This document shows positions 8,288-15,270 of a DNA stretch of 64,000 bases, one piece after another (position 1 is the stretch's first letter; each line of letters opens with the position of its first letter). Origin of the DNA: Geomonas limicola (GTDB lineage: Bacteria; Desulfobacterota; Desulfuromonadia; Geobacterales; Geobacteraceae). The notes below the pieces were generated by a model. That model was not told where the DNA came from, made no database searches, and saw only the letters and a program-made list of their open reading frames with translations. The stretch covers positions 62,001 through 126,000 of the forward strand of contig NZ_BLXZ01000003.1 in the NCBI RefSeq assembly GCF_014193675.1, written 5' to 3'. Position numbers and translations under genes: made by a program.

Positions 8288-9837
8288 TACCATGCTCCTT
8301 TGGTGCGCCCGAACCCGGCGGTCTGCTTGATCAACCGGGGGAGGTCTTTGGTGGTTGCGGGGGTGATGCGGTGGCAGGCGTACTCGCCCGCCTCGATCCG
8401 GGTAGCGGAAATGGCCAAGGCAAGCGCAACTGCCGCATCGCCATGCCGCATGTTGCCGTCTTTCCCTTCGGTGCGCCCCTCCGGGACCTTGGCGATACCC
8501 TTGGTCATTTTGACCGCACGGTAATCGTCCATGTGGTCCGCGTCCTGGGGTACCTCAATGGTTCCGTCCTCAAAGAAGCTCTTGAAGCGCGGCATTTCGT
8601 CTCGGTACCAGCTTTCCGACAGCATGATCGCCTCGACCCTTTCGCCGTATTTCTGGACGGTGACCTCGGCCAGATACTGGCCGTTGCCGCGCGCATCCAT
8701 CTTGACTCCGGCGAGTCGCGGCAGCCGGTCCAGGATGTAGAAGAGGATCAGCTCCTGCTCCTTGAACGGGACGTTCTTGAGTTCCAGGACGAACGGGGCT
8801 CGGTAGCGAAGGCTTTGCAGTTCGGCCAGCGGAAACATGACGGTGAGGTCGCCGCTGCGGGCAAAGTCTTCGCCGAGATAGTGGGCGCGCTTCGAGTCGA
8901 GCTTTATGAGGAGCGGCTCCAGGTTCTCCTTGCACCAGTCGCGCGCCTCGGCCTGACGGATGTGATCCGGCAAGGTGGCAAACTTGTTGTCGCAGCCCCA
9001 GCGCAGCACCGGGATATCTGTCCGCATGCAGCGTTCTACGATCCCCCTGGGAAGATAGGTCCCGCTCCCCTGGGACGGTATGACGTCGAGTTCTTCGTCT
9101 GCCGCCGTGCCGTAGAACTTGTAGACCGACCCGATCCACTTGCTCTCCTCCTCAGCATCCCATGCTCTCCCCAACCGAAGGCAGACGCGCTGGTACAGCC
9201 CCTGGTCTACTGCGGAACGGAAGTCGATCCGGTGAACGCTTCCGGCTCGCTTGCCGGCGCGGATCTCCTGGATCAGCTCGTTGAAGTCGTTGCCTTCGCC
9301 GTTGTGGGTCGAGATGACCCTGACCATTCCGCCCCAGATGAGAAGCGCAAGGGCAGCCTTGAGCAGCTCGCCGAGCTGCTCGTGGAAGGCGGCTTCGTCG
9401 ATGACAACGACGCCTTGCTTACCGCGTAGGTTGGCCGGCCTGGAGGAGAGCGCTACGATGCGGTGGCCGGAGTCTGGAAAGCGGATGGTGAATGTCTTGA
9501 TGTGCTTGTCTTCTTCACCCTCGCCCCAGATCCCCTCTTCCATCTCGCAGGCGGCGTAGTTGAACGCCTTGGCCCACATGGCACAAGCCTCGATGTACTC
9601 GATGCCCATGTCCTGGTTGTAGCCGATGTAGTAGACGTTCTGTCCGCCGGCTGCCTTCTCAGCGGCAGCGATCAGGACGTTGTCAGCGGCCTCCGCCCAG
9701 GTGAGACCAGTACGGCGGCTCTTCTCCACGATCTTCAGCTGCGACTTGTCGGCGATCCACTCTTGCTGGTAGGGGAGCAGCACCGGCGGTGCAGAATAGT
9801 CCGTGGTGGACGGTATGACTGCGGCGATCTGGCTCAA
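8287..9837 (-). CDS. Terminase large subunit (Mu gp28-like)
   Basis: The 516-residue packaging motor has an ATPase half with a Walker A-like KSRRTGLTW (about residues 39-47), an adenine-binding LLPYQQEWI motif upstream and a Walker B VVVIDEAAF (about 143-151), then a nuclease half with conserved acidic residues (EDFARSGDLT; GVKMDARGNG). The start is a TTG at 9837 overlapping the stop of the small terminase gene, consistent with coupling. It pumps phage DNA, including short flanking host DNA in Mu-like phages, into the prohead through the adjacent portal. Confidence 0.92.
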   Translation of the reverse strand: MSQIAAVIPSTTDYSAPPVLLPYQQEWIADKSQLKIVEKSRRTGLTWAEAADNVLIAAAEKAAGGQNVYYIGYNQDMGIEYIEACAMWAKAFNYAACEMEEGIWGEGEEDKHIKTFTIRFPDSGHRIVALSSRPANLRGKQGVVVIDEAAFHEQLGELLKAALALLIWGGMVRVISTHNGEGNDFNELIQEIRAGKRAGSVHRIDFRSAVDQGLYQRVCLRLGRAWDAEEESKWIGSVYKFYGTAADEELDVIPSQGSGTYLPRGIVERCMRTDIPVLRWGCDNKFATLPDHIRQAEARDWCKENLEPLLIKLDSKRAHYLGEDFARSGDLTVMFPLAELQSLRYRAPFVLELKNVPFKEQELILFYILDRLPRLAGVKMDARGNGQYLAEVTVQKYGERVEAIMLSESWYRDEMPRFKSFFEDGTIEVPQDADHMDDYRAVKMTKGIAKVPEGRTEGKDGNMRHGDAAVALALAISATRIEAGEYACHRITPATTKDLPRLIKQTAGFGRTKGAW

Positions 9838-10394
9838 GCGGCCACCCCAAGAATCATGTTGCGAAGTTCGTTGACGCGCTCGACCGACATGCCGCCCTTC
9901 TTAGCGATCTTGGCAGCAGCGTCGGCGGCGCGCTCACGCTCCTGCTTTCGGATCTCCTCCTGCAGCTTCAGGTTCAGATTGGCTGCCTGCTCGGTTCGCG
10001 TAAGGATCAGGGCGATGTTGCTAATCTGCTTGATCAGCTTGGGCATCTCCTCAGCATCTACGAGGCTGGTTCGGATCTGGTCCATTACGTCGTAGACCAT
10101 GGACTGGACCGACTCATTGAGGATCTGGCCCATGGCGCTCTGACTGGCGGCGTCTCCGGTCATCTGGCGGGTGATCTCTCTGGCCCGCTGCACCCGGCGC
10201 CCCACGTCTTCCATGCTGGCCAGTTGCCCCTTGCGGAAATCGGCCCGCGCTTCGTCCCACTCGCTACCGGCGCGTTTCTTCCATTCGCGCAGGCTGTTTT
10301 CGGAGACCTCCAGCACGGGCGAGATCTGCGGGATCTCCATCCCCTCGGCATAGAGGGAGATAGCGCGCGGCTCTAAATCGGACCGCTTACCCAT
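9834..10394 (-). CDS. Terminase small subunit-like protein (DUF1804/gp27 position)
   Basis: The 186-residue protein has an N-terminal helix-turn-helix (RAISLYAEGMEIPQISPVLE, then VSENSLREWKKRAGSEWDEA) and a long helical C-terminus. That is the layout of small terminase subunits, which bind phage DNA and load the large subunit. Its place immediately before the large terminase gene, overlapping it by four bases, supports this. It could equally be named by DUF family only; DNA recognition is inferred from the HTH. Confidence 0.78.
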   Translation of the reverse strand: MGKRSDLEPRAISLYAEGMEIPQISPVLEVSENSLREWKKRAGSEWDEARADFRKGQLASMEDVGRRVQRAREITRQMTGDAASQSAMGQILNESVQSMVYDVMDQIRTSLVDAEEMPKLIKQISNIALILTRTEQAANLNLKLQEEIRKQERERAADAAAKIAKKGGMSVERVNELRNMILGVAA

Positions 10395-10698
10395 GGAGGT
10401 CTCCGGGGGCCGGACGTTTGACTCCGGGGACCGTCAGGATGCCGGTGGCCGCCTCGGCGCCGCGCTGGGTGACGGTGACAATGTAGGTCCCGCTGTCCTG
10501 GACTTTGTACTTGACCAGGTCCTGCTCCTCCAGCCACGTCACTGCCGTCTTGACTTGGTCGCGCGAGCTGCGGCAGCCGAACTCGTTGCAGATGGTGGTC
10601 AGAATGGAGTCGTTGCAGCTCGGCCCGATCTTCGGGTTCTCCAGGGCGCGCAGGATGATGAGCCGGCGGTGTTCGGTAAGGGTGTCGGAAAAGGGCAT
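10387..10698 (-). CDS. Mu gp26-like winged-helix protein
   Basis: The 103-residue protein (MPFSDTLTEHRRLIILRALE) resembles the small winged-helix proteins that precede the terminase genes in many Mu-like phages. Conserved pieces are SRDQVKTAVTWLEEQDLV and a C-terminal V-T-x-x-G-A-E-A-A. The ATG at 10698 overlaps the TGA of the DUF2730 gene; a GTG three bases upstream is an alternative. It overlaps the small terminase start by eight bases. Its function is unknown; a DNA-binding role is inferred. Confidence 0.75.
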   Translation of the reverse strand: MPFSDTLTEHRRLIILRALENPKIGPSCNDSILTTICNEFGCRSSRDQVKTAVTWLEEQDLVKYKVQDSGTYIVTVTQRGAEAATGILTVPGVKRPAPGDLHG

Positions 10699-11111
10699 CA
10701 CTTCCTCTCCTTGAGTAGAAATTCGTTGATCATGTCGTTTGACCTGGTGAGACCTTTGACGGCCCCGGTCAGCTCCCGGATATCGCCGTGCAGCTCGTCG
10801 AAGCGGGCAAAGAGCTTGACGTCATTCTCTTCCATCCTGCCGTGGTTGCCGCAAACGGGCGCGGTCCCGACCTTGGCCTCAACCTTCACGAGGTCGGTCT
10901 CCACTTTAGATATGCGGTCCTCAGTTTCCTTGACGCGGCTACCGGTCACCTTCTCCTTATCCAACCTGGTGACCTGGTCCTCGATCTCCTTAAAGCGCCC
11001 GCTGGTCACCTTGTCTTTATCCTTGCGCATCAGGTAGATGGTCAGGCAGACGTTGTAGATGAACTGGAAAATTGAGAATGCGAACATCCAGGGTTGTAGG
11101 TTTCCGATCAC
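10698..11111 (-). CDS. DUF2730-like membrane-anchored coiled-coil protein (Mu gp25 position)
   Basis: The 137-residue protein has one N-terminal hydrophobic segment (MFAFSIFQFIYNVCLTIYLM) and then a charged coiled coil (repeating DKDKVTSGRFKEIEDQVTRL and similar heptads) to about residue 125. This matches DUF2730 proteins of Mu-like phages, whose role is unknown. The start is a GTG at 11111 overlapping the stop of the DksA-like gene as GTGA. A membrane-attached rod next to the lysis genes may help lysis or superinfection control, but that is inference. Confidence 0.72.
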   Translation of the reverse strand: MIGNLQPWMFAFSIFQFIYNVCLTIYLMRKDKDKVTSGRFKEIEDQVTRLDKEKVTGSRVKETEDRISKVETDLVKVEAKVGTAPVCGNHGRMEENDVKLFARFDELHGDIRELTGAVKGLTRSNDMINEFLLKERK

Positions 11112-11323
11112 AAAGCTCTCCAGTTCTCATGTAGTGCCTGGCAGCCGATACAGCGGCGGCAACCGGGGTTGACGGCGCGGCGGGCCTTGGGTATCTCCTC
11201 GCCGTAGTCTACGCAGTCGGTGCCGGTGTAGTTGGCCGGCTCCCGACTGCGCTGGTTCAAGTCCAGGGCAAAAGCCTGGAAGTCTTCGTTGAGGGTTTGA
11301 ACCCGGTCCATTTCATCGCCCAC
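11108..11323 (-). CDS. DksA/TraR-like C4 zinc-finger protein with an altered zinc site
   Basis: This 71-residue protein (GTG start at 11323, GGAGGAG seven bases upstream) has the short TraR/DksA pattern: GTDCVDYGEEIPKARRAVNP followed by GCRRCIGCQAL. TraR-like proteins bind RNA polymerase through the secondary channel. The first half of the zinc site normally reads C-x-x-C-G; here the second cysteine is Tyr. The site would therefore have three standard Cys plus possibly the extra Cys in GCRRC. The N-terminal acidic part (NEDFQAFALDL) is conserved in spirit with polymerase-binding forms. Confidence 0.75.
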   Translation of the reverse strand: MGDEMDRVQTLNEDFQAFALDLNQRSREPANYTGTDCVDYGEEIPKARRAVNPGCRRCIGCQALHENWRAL

Positions 11324-11531
11324 TGCGGCACTCCTCCAGCCCTTTCATCAACAGCTCGTTGTCCTGGTAGAGGCGGTCCAGCTCGGCTTTCGGGATGCTC
11401 ACTTTCTCTCCGCCGTCAACGACCACGAAGCGCCGCGAGCACCCGGTCGTGCTGATCAGCGTGGCGAGCACTGAGAGCAGCAGAATCTCCCTTGCCAAGC
11501 GCCTCGCGGTAGTCCTGGATATTCTTTTCAT
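11313..11531 (-). CDS. Rz1-like outer-membrane spanin lipoprotein (candidate)
   Basis: From ATG 11531 the 72-residue product has a basic N-terminus (MKRISRTTARRLAR), a hydrophobic segment (EILLLSVLATLIS) and a lipobox ending TTGC, then a short soluble tail. It overlaps the 3' half of the neighbouring small membrane gene in another frame, the arrangement typical of Rz/Rz1 spanin pairs, and lies in the lysis region. The tail is not especially Pro-rich, so the assignment rests on lipobox and architecture. Confidence 0.62.
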   Translation of the reverse strand: MKRISRTTARRLAREILLLSVLATLISTTGCSRRFVVVDGGEKVSIPKAELDRLYQDNELLMKGLEECRSGR

Positions 11532-11637
11532 GGTCGGCTCCCTTCTGCTGCCCCTGCCACCCCTTGACGCCTTCGACAATCAGCGGCAAGAGGTAGGCGA
11601 GGAGCGACAGAATCGCAGTGATGGTTGCGGAGGTCAC
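11416..11637 (-). CDS. Small membrane protein, candidate inner-membrane spanin (Rz-like)
   Basis: The 73-residue product (GTG 11637, overlapping the holin stop as TAGTG) has an N-terminal transmembrane segment (ITAILSLLAYLLPLIVEGV) and a charged helical tail (GADHEKNIQDYREALGKG). The lipoprotein gene starts inside its tail in a different frame. Together they resemble a short overlapping i-spanin/o-spanin pair that fuses the two membranes in the last step of lysis. The periplasmic tail is short for Rz, so a holin-like role is an alternative. Confidence 0.6.
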   Translation of the reverse strand: MTSATITAILSLLAYLLPLIVEGVKGWQGQQKGADHEKNIQDYREALGKGDSAALSARHADQHDRVLAALRGR

Positions 11638-12182
11638 TAGGCGGCCGGTGCAGATTCGGGTTCGGGCACGGCCGGGATCGCCAAGGCGGCCGTGGGCATC
11701 GGGTACCGCTCGATGGCCGTGTCACCGCTGGCGCCGAGACCGGGGATCTGTGCCAGCAGAGCGTGGACCATGCTTTCCGCCTGCTCCCTGGTAACCGAGG
11801 GCATGACGGAGAGGATGTGGTTGACGGCAACGCTCAGCTTGTCCTGACCGGAGAGAACCGCCCTGGAGCCGGCGTACTTCGCGGCCAACTCCTCGGCCTT
11901 GGTGATACCCTGGTAGGCGAGCTGCTCTACGATGTTGTTCTTCTGGGTCAGGGCTTCGACCTTGTACTTCTGACCGAGCCGGTTCAGGAAGATGCTCACT
12001 GCTCCCATGAACAGCGCCGTGATGATCGGGAACACCGACTGCTGCAGGAAGGTCGTGAAGACGTTCCCGGACGAAACGGCCGCCGGTGCGTGTGCAGGCA
12101 GCAGATCGGCGGCAAAGAGGGGAGTACAGGCAGCGACCACTAAGGCAACCAGGGTGAGACAGGCCAGCATCAGTTTCTTCAT
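11637..12182 (-). CDS. Holin-like membrane protein (LLH-type)
   Basis: The 181-residue protein starts MKKLMLACLTLVALVVAACT with a signal-like segment, followed by a second hydrophobic segment (SVFPIITALFMGAVSIFL) and a helical region NIVEQLAYQGITKAEELAAK. The latter resembles the LLH-type holin superfamily, where a membrane helix is followed by an Ala/Glu-rich coiled tail. The C-terminus is Pro/Ala-rich. An AAGGAG precedes the ATG by six bases. It is placed directly after endolysin and lipoprotein genes, so a role in timing lysis fits, but holin function is inferred. Confidence 0.62.
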   Translation of the reverse strand: MKKLMLACLTLVALVVAACTPLFAADLLPAHAPAAVSSGNVFTTFLQQSVFPIITALFMGAVSIFLNRLGQKYKVEALTQKNNIVEQLAYQGITKAEELAAKYAGSRAVLSGQDKLSVAVNHILSVMPSVTREQAESMVHALLAQIPGLGASGDTAIERYPMPTAALAIPAVPEPESAPAA

Positions 12183-12202
12183 TTCAAGCTCCTTGTCTGG
12201 GG

Positions 12203-12376
12203 TTAACGGGCCGGCAGCACGTCAAAATGAGCGTCGATGCTGGCTCCGGTGTAAATGGACGTGTTGCCGTCCTGGTAGTCTGTATGGCCGAGGGTCGCCT
12301 TCAGGTTGTATCCGGTGAGGCGACCGCCGCATCCGGCGAGGGAAATGAGGGTTACTGCAAGCAAGAACGGTCTCAT
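12203..12376 (-). CDS. Small phage lipoprotein in the lysis cassette
   Basis: This 57-residue product begins MRPFLLAVTLISLAGCGGRL: a short signal sequence with a clear lipobox (L-A-G-C, Cys16) and a 41-residue mature tail with TGYNLKATLGHTDYQDGNTS. Its ATG overlaps the endolysin TAA (TAATG). It is probably an outer-membrane lipoprotein; it may be a lysis accessory or a superinfection-exclusion factor. No family was recognised. Confidence 0.65.
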   Translation of the reverse strand: MRPFLLAVTLISLAGCGGRLTGYNLKATLGHTDYQDGNTSIYTGASIDAHFDVLPAR

Positions 12377-13047
12377 TACCCGGCCGCCTCCATGGCCTTT
12401 TTGAGCTGGGCCACCTCACCATCGTCCAGGCGACCGTCGCGGGCAGCGGCTCTGACCAGGGCGATGATCTCAGGCGGCTGGCCGTCGCGCTCAAGCCAGG
12501 AGCTGAGGAACTGGATCTGGCTGGGGTTCTTGTGCGCCACGTCCAGACGGTAGGCTCCGGCGATGTCCTCAGCCCGGCGGAGCAGCTCGACGGACGGGGT
12601 CGCGTTGATGCCAGCGACGGTCTTGGGACCTATGGCGCCGTCGGGTGTGACCTTGGCGGCAAGCTGCATCCACATCACGCCACGCCCGCCACCGTTGACG
12701 ATGTGGTTATAGAGCCAGGTCGCCACGGCCTGGTCCTTGACCTGGTTCAGCAGGTTGGCGGTCCATAAATTACGGAAGTAGAAATCCCCCACCTGGTCTT
12801 GGAGGGAGGCATCACTGGACAGCTTTCTGTTGAGCAGCTTGACCCAGAGTGCATATCCGGCTGAGCCATATACGGGCATGGGGCCAACGGCGGCCTTAGC
12901 CTGGTCGACCTGAATCCATCCGAGCCAGTGGCCCCAAAAGTTGCGGGTGATTCCCTTGTAGGTCTCACCGCCAAGATCGGATGGGTTATTGGCGTAGCCA
13001 CCTTCATCGCTCATGGTTGCCCGATGCGCTGGCAGAAATTCGGCCAT
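12376..13047 (-). CDS. Endolysin, GH108-type muramidase with peptidoglycan-binding domain
   Basis: The 223-residue enzyme cleaves peptidoglycan at lysis. The N-terminal GH108 domain has the catalytic motif D-E-G-G-Y (Glu15) followed by NNPSDLGGETYKGIT, and the C-terminal part has a peptidoglycan-binding pattern (KVTPDGAIGPKTVAGINATP). There is no signal peptide, so it depends on the holin-like protein downstream. It is the first gene after the intergenic region that follows mor, so its promoter is the likely target of the Mor-type activator. The 3' end overlaps the lipoprotein start. Confidence 0.9.
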   Translation of the reverse strand: MAEFLPAHRATMSDEGGYANNPSDLGGETYKGITRNFWGHWLGWIQVDQAKAAVGPMPVYGSAGYALWVKLLNRKLSSDASLQDQVGDFYFRNLWTANLLNQVKDQAVATWLYNHIVNGGGRGVMWMQLAAKVTPDGAIGPKTVAGINATPSVELLRRAEDIAGAYRLDVAHKNPSQIQFLSSWLERDGQPPEIIALVRAAARDGRLDDGEVAQLKKAMEAAG

Positions 13048-13204
13048 GTGTCACCTCGTAGTTAGGGGAGCACCCTGTTGGGATTTCGGATGAGAGGGAC
13101 CGCCCAGGAAAGGAGAAGAACCTGGGCGGTCGATCAGATTGGCTGCATGACAAGGGGGAATTTACAGGAATTTGGGCGGGTGGTCGTTTGCGGTTCAGCC
13201 AAAA
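13048..13204 (-). promoter_or_regulatory. Late (lysis) promoter region with a perfect 11-bp inverted repeat
   Basis: This gap lies between the mor terminator and the endolysin ATG and should hold the activator-dependent late promoter. The perfect inverted repeat GACCGCCCAGG / CCTGGGCGGTC (13098-13108 and 13121-13131, 12-base spacer) has no U-run and is a candidate activator or operator site, or a 5'-leader hairpin. No clear sigma-70 -35 box is present, as expected for an activator-dependent promoter. Confidence 0.5.
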
Positions 13205-13241
13205 GAAAAGCCCCTAAACCGTGAGGAGTAGGGGCTTTTTG
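13205..13241 (-). terminator. Terminator after the mor-like gene
   Basis: AAAAGCCCCT and AGGGGCTTTT form a stem around a 15-base loop with T-runs on both strands. It would end the middle transcript and isolate the late lysis operon; it could work in both directions. Confidence 0.85.
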
Positions 13242-13292
13242 GCAATCAACTGTGCCTTGTATCGCATTCAGGCAGCAGGTGTCAAAGGGTTT

Positions 13293-13874
13293 TTAAAAGC
13301 CGGGCAAAACCGGCTGTTCTTGGCGGTCCCTTTTACCCTGGACCCGCTTGACTATGTCGTAGATCTGGCGCTGGGAAAGCCTGAAGGTCGAGATGACACC
13401 GTCGATGTCAGCAAGGCCCCCAAAGGCTCGCCAGACGTGCGCGTCTCGGATGGCGCGGTCGACCTCTTTGCCAGAGGGAATGTAGATGGTGGTCCGGGTC
13501 CATTCCGCTTCGACAGTGACCGCGATGAGGCTAGCGACCTCGCAGATACCGCGCCGGCCCTGTTCGATCCACATGGCGCGGCTGCCGGAAAGGATGACCC
13601 AGGCAGCGGCGCGGAGTTCGCGCCCGCGCAGCGAGCCGACCGGATCTGCCGAGACTTCAACCAGGGTGCCGCTTTGGTCCCCGTCTACCTCACCCCTCAG
13701 CATCCCCCACCACTTGCGGGTAAGGGTGCGGGCACCCCAGTTGCGCCTGATCCACTCGGTGACATGCACGGCAATCGCGGCATCGGTGGAGGTGACTTCG
13801 TCTCCGCTGATGGCGTCCAGGATCTTGTCATGTATGTCCCGGAGGGTCTCCGGGTAATGGTCGATGATCAGCAT
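13293..13874 (-). CDS. mor: Mor-family transcription activator
   Basis: The C-terminal part of this 193-residue protein is diagnostic of Mu Mor/C: IYIPSGKEVDRAIRDAHVWR, then AFGG, then a helix-turn-helix ending LSQRQIYDIVKRVQ. Mor dimers bind a dyad upstream of middle or late promoters and recruit RNA polymerase. The N-terminal half is longer than in Mu Mor and includes WIRRNWGARTLTRKWWG. A strong terminator follows and the lysis operon starts beyond it, so this is the likely switch to late expression. Its ATG overlaps the upstream gene's stop by seven bases. Confidence 0.85.
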   Translation of the reverse strand: MLIIDHYPETLRDIHDKILDAISGDEVTSTDAAIAVHVTEWIRRNWGARTLTRKWWGMLRGEVDGDQSGTLVEVSADPVGSLRGRELRAAAWVILSGSRAMWIEQGRRGICEVASLIAVTVEAEWTRTTIYIPSGKEVDRAIRDAHVWRAFGGLADIDGVISTFRLSQRQIYDIVKRVQGKRDRQEQPVLPGF

Positions 13875-14239
13875 GCTTTCCCCCAGTTCTGAACCAGGTC
13901 GTTTAACATTGCTTTAACGCGCTCTACACTCTGCTGGTGCTGCTCTGCTGTCGGCTCCGGTGCGGGCAGCTTTGCCCGTTCCGGCCGGGCCGGCATGCGG
14001 TCCATTACTTCGACCGGCGCCGGCCACTCCCGAACGCGGGGGAAGGTCTGCGCGAAGCCTTCCTGGATACGCGGAGCGTCAATCGCTTCGATGCTGGACC
14101 GGCCGAGTCGGTGCATGAAGGCTCGCACCCAGATATCGGCGGTCAGCTCTATCATGTCCTCGGCGGGGGTGTTCTTGAGCCTCAGCGAGAGGAGCGCCTG
14201 CAGGCCATGGGCTATCTCAGCTTTGATCCAATCAGCCAC
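13868..14239 (-). CDS. Hypothetical early/middle phage protein
   Basis: The likely start is a GTG at 14239 (VADWIKAEIAHGLQALLSLR), overlapping the stop of the upstream gene by eight bases, giving 123 residues. It is helical in its first half (EDMIELTADIWVRAFMHRL) and Pro-rich in the middle (RPERAKLPAPEPTAEQ). Similar proteins sit just upstream of mor in related prophages as far as I can recall, but I do not recognise a function. Confidence 0.6.
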   Translation of the reverse strand: MADWIKAEIAHGLQALLSLRLKNTPAEDMIELTADIWVRAFMHRLGRSSIEAIDAPRIQEGFAQTFPRVREWPAPVEVMDRMPARPERAKLPAPEPTAEQHQQSVERVKAMLNDLVQNWGKAC

Positions 14240-14678
14240 GCTTCCAGTTCTCCAGGCGGCCGATGGCGCTGGCCGTTTTGGACCGGGCCGCCGGGCGCGC
14301 GCCGCTATCATCGGAAGTGACCAGGGCGGAGGTAGAAGCCGAGGCGGTCGGCGTGCTGCCCAGCACCTTCTTGAGATAGTTGTGGTTCTTCAGGGCGGTG
14401 CCCTGGCCCTGCTCCCGCTTGGTGCGCATGGCTTCGACGGTCTCGGCCATGGCCGCCTCCAGCTGCGCCGGATCGGCGGAGAGCTGGAGGGCTTCCTTGG
14501 CCAGCTTCAGGGCGCGCTCGAAGCTCAAGGCACGCTTCTCGGACCGGAACAGGGTCAGGTAGGAAAGCAGGCTGGGCGGCATAGTGCCGCGCATGCCGAG
14601 CAGCTCGCGGGCGGCGGCGTCCTGGGTCAGGGCTTCGATGCTGTATTGGGCGTGGCAACAGGGGCAGTGCAGGATCAT
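14232..14678 (-). CDS. Hypothetical phage protein with N-terminal zinc-ribbon-like CxxC
   Basis: The 148-residue protein starts MILHCPCCHAQYSIEALTQD, with closely spaced Cys residues resembling half of a zinc ribbon, followed by LLGMRGTMPPSLLSYLTLFR and a basic helical region. A low-complexity Ser/Thr/Ala stretch (TPTASASTSALVTSDDSG) precedes the end. The ATG overlaps the stop of a tiny membrane protein gene. The function is unknown; a nucleic-acid role is only suggested by the Cys motif. Confidence 0.65.
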   Translation of the reverse strand: MILHCPCCHAQYSIEALTQDAAARELLGMRGTMPPSLLSYLTLFRSEKRALSFERALKLAKEALQLSADPAQLEAAMAETVEAMRTKREQGQGTALKNHNYLKKVLGSTPTASASTSALVTSDDSGARPAARSKTASAIGRLENWKRG

Positions 14679-14830
14679 AGGGTATCCGCCATCTTGAGAT
14701 ACGCGGAGACGATGAACGCGGTGGCATAGCCACCGAAGAACTGATCTTCAACTGACCAATTCCATCCGACTAATGTCTGGCCTAAGACGCAAAGAGCAAC
14801 CGCCCCTGCGGTTGTCAAAAAGAATTTCAT
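14675..14830 (-). CDS. Tiny two-segment membrane protein
   Basis: This 51-residue product, MKFFLTTAGAVALCVLGQTL then VGWNWSVEDQFFGGYATAFI and so on, has two hydrophobic stretches. Its TGA overlaps the ATG of the next gene (ATGA), and its ATG lies two bases before the GemA stop. The packing and hydrophobic pattern support a real gene; no function is recognised. Confidence 0.5.
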   Translation of the reverse strand: MKFFLTTAGAVALCVLGQTLVGWNWSVEDQFFGGYATAFIVSAYLKMADTL

Positions 14831-14832
14831 AC

Positions 14833-15261
14833 TTACCTCCCCAGCCATTTCTTCATGGCTTCAATGACCTTTGAAGCCTTTTTTACTTCGAGCCATTCGA
14901 GCCGGGCCACTCCCGACATGCGCTTCACGTAGGCGAGCAGCGCCGACTCGGCAGGGTTCTTTACCTTGCCTGTCTCGTGCAGCTGGAACCAGAGGTAGCG
15001 GATCAGCTTAGACTGCTCGTCGTCGGCAAGCTTGGTCGCGGTCTTGGCCCGTCGCGCCGGCTTCCTCTTCTCCCAGACGCCCATGGCCACGGCTTTCTCT
15101 TCCAGGTCCTTTATCAACTCGTCAGCCTTGGGGGTAGAGAGCTTGGTGGAGCTTTTGACCTTGAAGGGAGGATCGGCCAGAAGCTTCCGGTACTCGGTCT
15201 CTTCCATCCCCATGGCGCCCTTGAGCGCGTGGATCTTCTTAATTTGGGCGGGGGTTGCCAT
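14833..15261 (-). CDS. gemA: GemA-like regulatory protein (Mu gp16, DUF1018)
   Basis: The 142-residue protein has the DUF1018/GemA layout: IKKIHALKGAMGMEETEYRK near the N-terminus, a basic linker (KRKPARRAKTATK) and a C-terminal half with IRYLWFQLHETGKVKNPAES. In Mu, GemA affects host gene expression, DNA supercoiling and cell division. It is in the usual middle position between the early genes and mor. The start is an ATG at 15261. Confidence 0.88.
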   Translation of the reverse strand: MATPAQIKKIHALKGAMGMEETEYRKLLADPPFKVKSSTKLSTPKADELIKDLEEKAVAMGVWEKRKPARRAKTATKLADDEQSKLIRYLWFQLHETGKVKNPAESALLAYVKRMSGVARLEWLEVKKASKVIEAMKKWLGR

Positions 15262-15270
15262 AGTAGCTCC

